A stretch of DNA of 6,943 nucleotides from Thermomicrobiales bacterium (GTDB taxonomy: Bacteria > Chloroflexota > Chloroflexia > Thermomicrobiales > UBA6265), in NCBI GenBank assembly GCA_025937615.1, contig JAICRA010000080.1, positions 1 through 6,943 on the forward strand. The letters run 5' to 3'. Below the pieces are notes generated by a model that was not told the origin of the DNA, did not search any database, and was given only the letters and a program-made list of their open reading frames with translations. Below are positions 6,521 to 6,943 of this stretch, piece by piece. The number at the start of each line of letters is the position of its first letter. Position 1 is the first letter of the stretch. Position numbers and translations under genes: made by a program.

Positions 6521-6544
6521 GGCGCTTACCGGCGAAACAAGACC

Positions 6545-6943
6545 ATGCTCGTCGAACTCGCGATCAGCAATTTCGCTATCATCGAGGCCGTCCACATTCC
6601 CTTCGGTCCGGGTCTCAATGTCCTGTCGGGAGAAACCGGTGCCGGTAAGTCGATCCTGATCGATGCTCTCGGTGCGGTCCTCGGAGACCGCGTTAGTTCC
6701 GACATGGTCCGGACGGGAGCCACTTCGGCTTCGATCGACGCGACGTTCGATCTCAGCTGCATGCGGCACCGGGATGGACTGTCCCAGGTGCTCGACGAGC
6801 TGGAGGTCGAGGAGAACGACGGCCTGCTCATCCTCAGTCGTGAGATCCACGCCGGGGGCCGCAGTAGCGCTCGATTGAACGGTCGACCGACGACGGCCTC
6901 GATCCTGGGCCAGATTGGCTCACTGCTTGTCGATATCCACGGA
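6545..6943 (+). CDS. recN: DNA repair protein RecN, N-terminal part (cut by window end)
   Basis: The first 133 residues of the SMC-like ATPase RecN, which acts in double-strand break repair on DNA in the cytoplasm. It opens with the hallmark MLVELAISNFAIIEAVHIPF, followed by GLNVLSGETGAGKSILIDAL with Walker A at 29-36 (GETGAGKS). It then runs through LGDR and the ILSREIHAGGRSSARLNGRP segment (about 102-121), in which the RecN signature R-x-x-x-x-x-GRSxxxxNG is clear. The visible part ends at LLVDIHG, just where the family continues with QH. There is no stop before the window edge; the family is usually about 550-570 residues, so roughly three quarters is missing, including the coiled coil, Walker B and signature motif. 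It begins 24 bases after the hydrolase stop, without a strong ribosome-binding site. Whether it has its own SOS-type promoter cannot be told. Confidence 0.96.
   Translation, partial: MLVELAISNFAIIEAVHIPFGPGLNVLSGETGAGKSILIDALGAVLGDRVSSDMVRTGATSASIDATFDLSCMRHRDGLSQVLDELEVEENDGLLILSREIHAGGRSSARLNGRPTTASILGQIGSLLVDIHG

Noticed and set aside
5588..6850. Long 420-residue open frame on the - strand across the hydrolase gene and recN
   Set aside because: It lies opposite two genes with complete family motifs, shows no recognisable domain, and is a typical shadow frame of GC-rich coding sequence.
1..6943. CRISPR arrays, tRNA/rRNA genes, transposases, attachment sites
   Set aside because: I saw no spaced direct repeats, no tRNA-like cloverleaf, no transposase motifs and no terminal inverted repeats; genes fill nearly the whole window.

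Overview
The window is a GC-rich (by eye around 60%), densely packed bacterial segment with all seven supported genes on the + strand. The order holB followed by a PSP1/RicT-type gene is a conserved housekeeping neighbourhood in Firmicutes and Chloroflexi. Together with the high GC, the arginine-rich proteins and the orphan CoxL-like molybdoenzyme, it suggests a Chloroflexota bacterium, perhaps close to Thermomicrobia. That placement is inference from gene content and style only.

Layout. (1) 4-579: a NERD-like protein whose nuclease motif looks degenerate. (2) 581-1672: holB, the DNA polymerase III delta' clamp-loader subunit, one base after gene 1. (3) 1642-2808: a PSP1-domain RicT (YaaT) family protein whose likely start lies inside the end of holB. 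(4) 2834-3139: a small uncharacterised protein. These four look like one transcription unit. (5) 3140-3249: a short intergenic region with an extended -10 promoter match and a GC hairpin. (6) 3250-5547: the large molybdopterin-binding subunit of a xanthine dehydrogenase/aldehyde oxidase family enzyme. (7) 5570-6520: a guanidine-modifying hydrolase of the arginine deiminase/DDAH superfamily. (8) 6545 to the window edge: the N-terminal 133 residues of RecN.

The first block is replication and regulatory housekeeping, and recN is DNA repair. Between them sits a two-gene metabolic insert (molybdenum hydroxylase plus deiminase-like hydrolase), probably read from its own promoter near 3183. The molybdoenzyme has intact cofactor and catalytic-glutamate motifs. 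It lacks the CODH active-site cysteine and, by my unaided alignment, the residues that bind purines in true xanthine dehydrogenases. Its partner FeS and FAD subunits are not in the window.

I found no RNA genes, CRISPR arrays, insertion sequences, attachment sites or origins, and no gene-free stretch longer than about 110 bases. I do not see convincing evidence of an undescribed multi-gene system. The best leads are the unusual molybdoenzyme/deiminase pair and the degenerate NERD protein next to holB.
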